DNA from: Phycisphaerales bacterium
GTDB taxonomy: Bacteria; Planctomycetota; Phycisphaerae; Tepidisphaerales; Tepidisphaeraceae
NCBI GenBank assembly: GCA_028288905.1
Contig: JAQGHJ010000198.1
Span: forward strand, 1-9,720
Direction: 5' to 3'
DNA: 9,720 bases
Under the pieces are notes generated by a model, which was not told the origin of the DNA, searched no databases, and saw nothing but the letters and a program-made list of their open reading frames with translations. Position numbers and translations under genes: made by a program. Every line of letters begins with the position of its first letter. Positions within the stretch are counted from its first letter, which is position 1. This document shows positions 6,898-9,720 of this stretch, one piece after another.

Positions 6898-6913
6898 GGG
6901 GCGGCACCGCCCC
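6898..6913 (-). other. GC hairpin just after the protease-scaffold stop
   Basis: GGGGCG (6898-6903) pairs with CGCCCC (6908-6913) across a 4-nt loop. It starts 5 nt after the TGA of the scaffold gene, in the 94-bp gap before the capsid gene. No U-tract follows, so it is more likely an mRNA-stability or processing structure than a simple terminator. A weaker 5-bp hairpin (CCCGT/ACGGG, 6858-6871) lies in the same gap. Confidence 0.45.
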
Positions 6914-6918
6914 CGGCG

Positions 6919-7488
6919 TCACTTGGCGGCGGCGGCCGCCGGGGTTCCGGGCATCTTGAGGGCGGCCGCGAACGTCGCGATGCCGGCCGGCAGGTTCTTG
7001 GCGAACGGGTTGGGGGTGCCGGCCCCGCCGTCGGCGGCGCTGAACGTCACGCCCTTGTCGCCCCGCGGGGTGGCGTCGACGACCGCCTTCAGCCGGGCGA
7101 TCTCGGCGTCCTTGGCGGCGAGTTCGGTCTTGTGCCGCTCGCCGAGGTCGGCGGCGTACTGGCCGACGCACGCGGAGAACTTCCGCCCCTCGGCGAACCA
7201 CCGCCCGCCGACGTCGCCGAACGCCGTGATGAACTTCGTCAGCCGCTGCGCGTGCTTCGTCGCGGCCGGCCCGGCCGTGTCCGTCTCGTCGTCCTCGTCG
7301 TCCTCGTCGCCCTTGCCCGCGTCGCCGGCGGCGGCCGGCTTCTTCTCGTCCTCGGGCTTCTCGGCCGGCTTGTCCCCGGCCGGCTTGTCCCCGGCCGGCT
7401 CGTCCTTCACGGGCTTGTCCTTGGCCAGCTTGCCCTTGGCGGGCTTGTCCTTCGGGTCCTTCTCGTCGTCGGCGGTGGCGGCGGCCAT
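6919..7488 (-). CDS. Nested scaffold protein from internal in-frame start
   Basis: An in-frame ATG at codon 199 of the protease-scaffold gene is preceded by AAAGGA with a 6-nt spacer, as good as any ribosome site in the window. Translation from here gives a 189-residue protein beginning MAAATADDEKD that has the charged linker, the helical segment and the Ala-rich tail but no protease domain. Lambda makes scaffold Nu3 in the same way from inside gene C, and several other phages do likewise, because scaffold is needed in far more copies than protease. The start falls exactly at the domain junction, right after the GAD-x-x-T end of the protease. That is seen in the sequence; production of the shorter protein is inferred. 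Confidence 0.72.
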   Translation of the reverse strand: MAAATADDEKDPKDKPAKGKLAKDKPVKDEPAGDKPAGDKPAEKPEDEKKPAAAGDAGKGDEDDEDDETDTAGPAATKHAQRLTKFITAFGDVGGRWFAEGRKFSACVGQYAADLGERHKTELAAKDAEIARLKAVVDATPRGDKGVTFSAADGGAGTPNPFAKNLPAGIATFAAALKMPGTPAAAAAK

Positions 7489-8082
7489 GGCGGTTCCTTT
7501 CGTGTAGGTGACGGCGACGGTCTCCCCGCCGCCCTTGAACTCGGTGGTGGTGTTGGCGTCGGCCCCGTACGGGCAGACCGCGACGCCGCGGAGCGGCCAC
7601 TGGCGGACGATCACGCCCGGGCCGGTGAAGTCGTACCCGTTGACCTTGGCCGTCGCGTTCGGGCCGACCTCCTCGACGACGATGCCGTCCCCGCCCCAGT
7701 TGATGCTGGCCTCGTACGGCACCCCGGCCTTCTGCTTGAAGATGACCTCCGACGCCCGGTCCTCGGCCGTGAACGGGACCATGGCCCCGGACACGACGAG
7801 GTCGCCGCTGGCGGCGTCGAACGTGTCGAGGTACCCGATCACCTCTTCGTCGAAGTGGGCGTAGTCGATCGGCAGCCGGTCCTTGTGGACCTTCATGCCT
7901 TCGAGGTCGTGGGCGAGCTTGCCCCAGTACCAGTGGTCGATCGGCTGCCCGGTGCGGGCGACCATCTTGACGGGCACCGGACCCTTGCCGTCGGCGGGCG
8001 CGTCGCCCACCTGGGCGAACGTGACCGCCCCGAGCCGGAGGTGCGTGGCGTTCCGCGGGATCTTCTTACTTGCGTCGGCCAT
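6919..8082 (-). CDS. Prohead maturation protease fused to scaffold domain
   Basis: This 387-residue protein combines a protease and a scaffold. Residues 1-185 resemble Mu gpI-like prohead serine proteases: LPIDYAHF (70-77) carries the likely catalytic His76, PYEASINW (122-129) carries the likely nucleophile Ser126, and the domain ends with the typical R-x-W-P-L-R-G-V-A-V-C-P-Y-G-A-D (160-174). Residues 205-270 are a charged low-complexity linker with Lys-Pro repeats then an acidic run (DEDDEDDETD, 259-268). Residues 275-335 look helical and coiled-coil-like (LAAKDAEIARLKAVV, 321-335), and the tail is Ala-rich. Such proteases cut the scaffold and capsid delta-domains during maturation; the scaffold guides procapsid assembly. 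ATG at 8082 has a GGAGG about 9 nt upstream, inside the end of the portal gene. An internal start at codon 199 probably makes the scaffold alone. Confidence 0.88.
   Translation of the reverse strand: MADASKKIPRNATHLRLGAVTFAQVGDAPADGKGPVPVKMVARTGQPIDHWYWGKLAHDLEGMKVHKDRLPIDYAHFDEEVIGYLDTFDAASGDLVVSGAMVPFTAEDRASEVIFKQKAGVPYEASINWGGDGIVVEEVGPNATAKVNGYDFTGPGVIVRQWPLRGVAVCPYGADANTTTEFKGGGETVAVTYTKGTAMAAATADDEKDPKDKPAKGKLAKDKPVKDEPAGDKPAGDKPAEKPEDEKKPAAAGDAGKGDEDDEDDETDTAGPAATKHAQRLTKFITAFGDVGGRWFAEGRKFSACVGQYAADLGERHKTELAAKDAEIARLKAVVDATPRGDKGVTFSAADGGAGTPNPFAKNLPAGIATFAAALKMPGTPAAAAAK
7363..7405 (-). repeat. 15-bp tandem repeat in the scaffold linker
   Basis: The plus-strand unit GGCCGGCTTGTCCCC occurs twice without error (7363-7377, 7378-7392) and a third time with one change before it diverges (7393-7405). 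It encodes the five-residue unit G-D-K-P-A, part of a longer run of degenerate K-D-K-P/x-K-x-x-A units. The period is a multiple of three, so copy changes would alter linker length without breaking the frame. Confidence 0.85.
7495..7500 (-). promoter_or_regulatory. Internal Shine-Dalgarno for the nested scaffold
   Basis: AAAGGA on the minus strand lies 6 nt before the ATG at 7488. The same hexamer precedes the major capsid gene (8-nt spacer). It interrupts codons for T-K-G-T, a region free to vary between the two domains. Confidence 0.7.
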
Positions 8083-9535
8083 TGGTCGGGTCCTCCGGTG
8101 CGTCGGGCGGCACGATCGGGAGCGTCGAGGTGAGCGTCACGCCGGCGTCGCGCACGTACTTCTGCCACTCGGCGATCTGGTCGATCATCTCGAAGGCGTC
8201 GTTGCCCTCGTCCTGGATGATCAGCTGGGGGCTCTTGAGGCCGGCGTTCACGGCGGCGATGTTCGCCGTGACTTCCTTCAGCGGGTCGGTCCACCGGATG
8301 TTGCGGGGAATCCACTGCCAGCGGATGTCGTTGAACGCGATCCCCCGGGGCAGGGCGAGGCGGCCGTCGCGGAGCGCCAGGGCGATCTGCCACGCCGTCC
8401 AGCCGTCGCACAGTTGGCGGTTCCCCTCCCGCTTGGACTCGGCCCCCATCTCGTACTGCATCAGGGCCTGCCGGGTCCCGACCCAGTTCGTGTGGGACTC
8501 GTCGTAGAAGCTCAGCGGGAGGTCGAGGGCCTTGAGCCCCACCTGGATCATGGCGGCCGTGAACGACTGGAACTGGTCGCTCGGGTTGGCGCTGCTGAGG
8601 AACTTGGCGTCGTCCCCCGGGTCCAGGTCCATCGCGATCGGACCCTTCGGCGGCTTCAGGTCGTACTTCGTCCGCTCGGGCTGGCCGTCGGTGCCGCCCG
8701 TCACGGTCGCCTCGACGTTCCCGAACTCCTCCGCCGACTTGCGGGTGATGATGAACGCGAACAGCTGCTCGATCTTCGACCGCGCCAGGGCGTAGTCGAA
8801 GTTCTCGTACACGTCCCGGAACGTGTTCACCGCGGCCGCGAGCGGGCTGATGCCGCGGACCTGGTCGTACCGGGTGAAGTACCCGTGCAGGTGCAGGAAC
8901 TCGGCCGGCACCATCCGCTCGAACGTCATCCCGCCCGTGACGCGGAGCCGCTTGTTCACGGCGTACGCCAGCGGCTCGCCGGACGGGCCGATCAGGACGC
9001 CGTTCACGAGGTCGTTGGCCGTCCGCCCGGGCGGCAGCGTCCCGACGGCCATGTCGTACGGGGTGGCGATGCGGTCGTGTTCGATGAGCTGGACCCGGCC
9101 GTCCTCCCGCCGGAGCCACCCGCAGTCGCCGCCGACGGTGCGGAGGCACTCGGCGAGGCGGACCAGCCCCTGCAGCGAGAACCGCCGGGAGGCGTCGCAC
9201 TGGGCCGGCCGCGACCGCTCGCGGACCAGCGTCTCGACCGCGTCGTCGAACCCGGGGTTGCCGGTCCGGGCCTGGAAGCGGAACGTGCTGACGTAGTCGA
9301 GGTGCTTCCGGATCGCCCACGCCGCGAGGGCGAAGTTCCGCTGCAGGTCCGCCGCCGCGGTCCCGAGCATCCGCCGCTGCATCGAGCGGAGCTCGTCGTC
9401 CTCGGACAGCGTCCGGGCCATCGGCGGCTGCCGCCGACCCCTGTGCTCGACCGCGTCGTACCCGAACCGCGTGACGGCCCCGACGGGCGGGGTTGCCGTC
9501 GCGGGGAGCCCTGGGATGTACTGCTCGTAGAGCAA
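8066..9535 (-). CDS. Phage portal protein, lambda family
   Basis: This 489-residue protein is a portal of the lambda gpB type (Phage_portal_2 family): a dodecameric ring at one capsid vertex through which DNA is packaged and to which the tail is joined. Visible hallmarks are the N-terminal YDAVEHRGRR (26-35) followed by an S-x-D-x-x-L segment (44-49) and an RN-containing helix (66-67), a central beta-rich wing (about 130-215), and the strongly conserved RGISPLAAAV segment (227-236) with the following long helices (FRDVYENFDYALARSKIEQ, 239-257). Length fits the family (about 480-530). A stop lies four codons upstream, so the first usable start is TTG at 9535; no Shine-Dalgarno is seen, and the next ATG (residue 39) would remove the conserved N-terminus. 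It overlaps the protease gene by 17 bp. Weak initiation would suit a protein needed in only 12 copies. Confidence 0.93.
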   Translation of the reverse strand: MLYEQYIPGLPATATPPVGAVTRFGYDAVEHRGRRQPPMARTLSEDDELRSMQRRMLGTAAADLQRNFALAAWAIRKHLDYVSTFRFQARTGNPGFDDAVETLVRERSRPAQCDASRRFSLQGLVRLAECLRTVGGDCGWLRREDGRVQLIEHDRIATPYDMAVGTLPPGRTANDLVNGVLIGPSGEPLAYAVNKRLRVTGGMTFERMVPAEFLHLHGYFTRYDQVRGISPLAAAVNTFRDVYENFDYALARSKIEQLFAFIITRKSAEEFGNVEATVTGGTDGQPERTKYDLKPPKGPIAMDLDPGDDAKFLSSANPSDQFQSFTAAMIQVGLKALDLPLSFYDESHTNWVGTRQALMQYEMGAESKREGNRQLCDGWTAWQIALALRDGRLALPRGIAFNDIRWQWIPRNIRWTDPLKEVTANIAAVNAGLKSPQLIIQDEGNDAFEMIDQIAEWQKYVRDAGVTLTSTLPIVPPDAPEDPTNGRRK

Positions 9536-9543
9536 GGTCGGGG

Positions 9544-9571
9544 GTCAGCGGTCAGAAGTCAGCGGTCAGAA
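9544..9571. repeat. Heptameric tandem repeat, four units (GTCAGCG/GTCAGAA)
   Basis: The sequence reads GTCAGCG, GTCAGAA, GTCAGCG, GTCAGAA, so four 7-bp units, or two perfect 14-bp units. It spans the gap between the gpW-like stop and the portal start, and the gpW-like TGA lies within it. On the coding strand it supplies several TGA triplets. Short tandem heptamers of this kind are known from cyanobacterial and some planctomycete intergenic DNA; here the origin may be slippage or insertion of such an element. Confidence 0.85.
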
Positions 9572-9720
9572 GCCGGACAGGTCGACGCCGAACACGCGGG
9601 GCCGCCGCCCATCGTCGCGGGCCACCTTCGATTCCCAATATTCCAGTTCATCGCGGAGCGACTTGCGGTCCCACTCGGTCGTCTGGCCGTCGGTCGTCAC
9701 GGACACGACGCCGGCCGGCG
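9566..9720 (-). CDS. gpW-like head-tail joining protein, C-terminal part
   Basis: Only the last 50 residues and the TGA stop (9566-9568) are inside the window; the gene begins beyond the right edge. The visible protein has a short beta-like stretch with V-x-x-V-x-T-D-G-Q, then a helix (SLRDELEYWESKVAR), then an Arg-rich tail ending RPRVFGVDLSGF. Lambda gpW (68 aa) has the same plan: a K/T-D-G-R beta hairpin, a helix with L-x-x-Y/E-x-x-E-L, and an RRxGPxGF-type tail. gpW-family proteins fill the portal channel after DNA packaging and form the site for tail joining. Position supports this, since W directly precedes the portal gene in lambda. About 18 N-terminal residues would be missing if it is of gpW length. 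The match is from memory and by eye; a short unrelated protein cannot be excluded. Confidence 0.7.
   Translation of the reverse strand, partial: PAGVVSVTTDGQTTEWDRKSLRDELEYWESKVARDDGRRPRVFGVDLSGF

Noticed and set aside
6825..6918. Promoter for the capsid gene in the 94-bp gap
   Set aside because: No -35/-10-like pair or AT-rich stretch can be seen in this GC-rich gap.
1..9720. Diversity-generating retroelement, suggested by the BPP-1-like capsid
   Set aside because: No reverse transcriptase, template repeat or variable C-type lectin domain is present in the window.
1..9720. tRNA genes, CRISPR arrays, att sites, insertion sequences, toxin or defence genes
   Set aside because: None could be supported; almost every base is taken by structural genes and the gaps are all under 100 bp.

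Overview
The window is a virion-structure gene cluster of a tailed phage or prophage. All real genes lie on the minus strand, so gene order runs from the right edge (9720) to the left edge (1). DNA is very GC-rich with strong third-position G/C bias, so long open frames appear on every strand; nearly all plus-strand frames are shadows. The host is uncertain. GC content, the look of several proteins (capsid, connector and chaperone types I associate with planctomycete prophages) and a heptameric GTCAGxx repeat suggest Planctomycetota, possibly Gemmata-like; this is inference from memory, not a search.

Head module (9720 to about 4440): the C-terminus of a gpW-like head-tail joining protein; a lambda-family portal; a prohead protease with a fused scaffold, inside which a well-placed Shine-Dalgarno and ATG predict a separate nested scaffold protein (like lambda C/Nu3); a major capsid protein; an 86-aa orphan; a Bbp16-like capsid cement protein; a 134-aa probable head-completion/connector protein; and a 64-aa helical orphan.

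Tail module (about 4410 to 1): a tail-terminator-like protein, the major tail tube protein, a tail assembly chaperone pair that appears to be made by a -1 ribosomal frameshift (G and G-T type), an HK97-gp10-like tail completion protein, and at least 719 residues of a tape measure protein that runs off the left edge. Tube, frameshifted chaperone and tape measure together imply a long non-contractile (siphovirus) tail; no sheath gene is seen.

The layout matches lambda (W-B-C/Nu3-E-FII-U-V-G/GT-H) closely, but the capsid and cement proteins look like Bordetella phage BPP-1 Bbp17/Bbp16, and the gp10-like gene has moved to between the chaperones and the tape measure. Genes are tightly packed (overlaps or gaps under 100 bp). 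Three GC-rich hairpins sit in the gaps around the capsid genes, and genes for presumed abundant products have clear Shine-Dalgarno sequences while low-copy connector genes do not. No integrase, att site, tRNA, CRISPR array, defence gene or promoter was found here, so whether this is a live phage or a resident prophage cannot be decided. I found no wholly new system; the most notable points are the two expression devices (nested scaffold start and frameshift) and the mosaic head.
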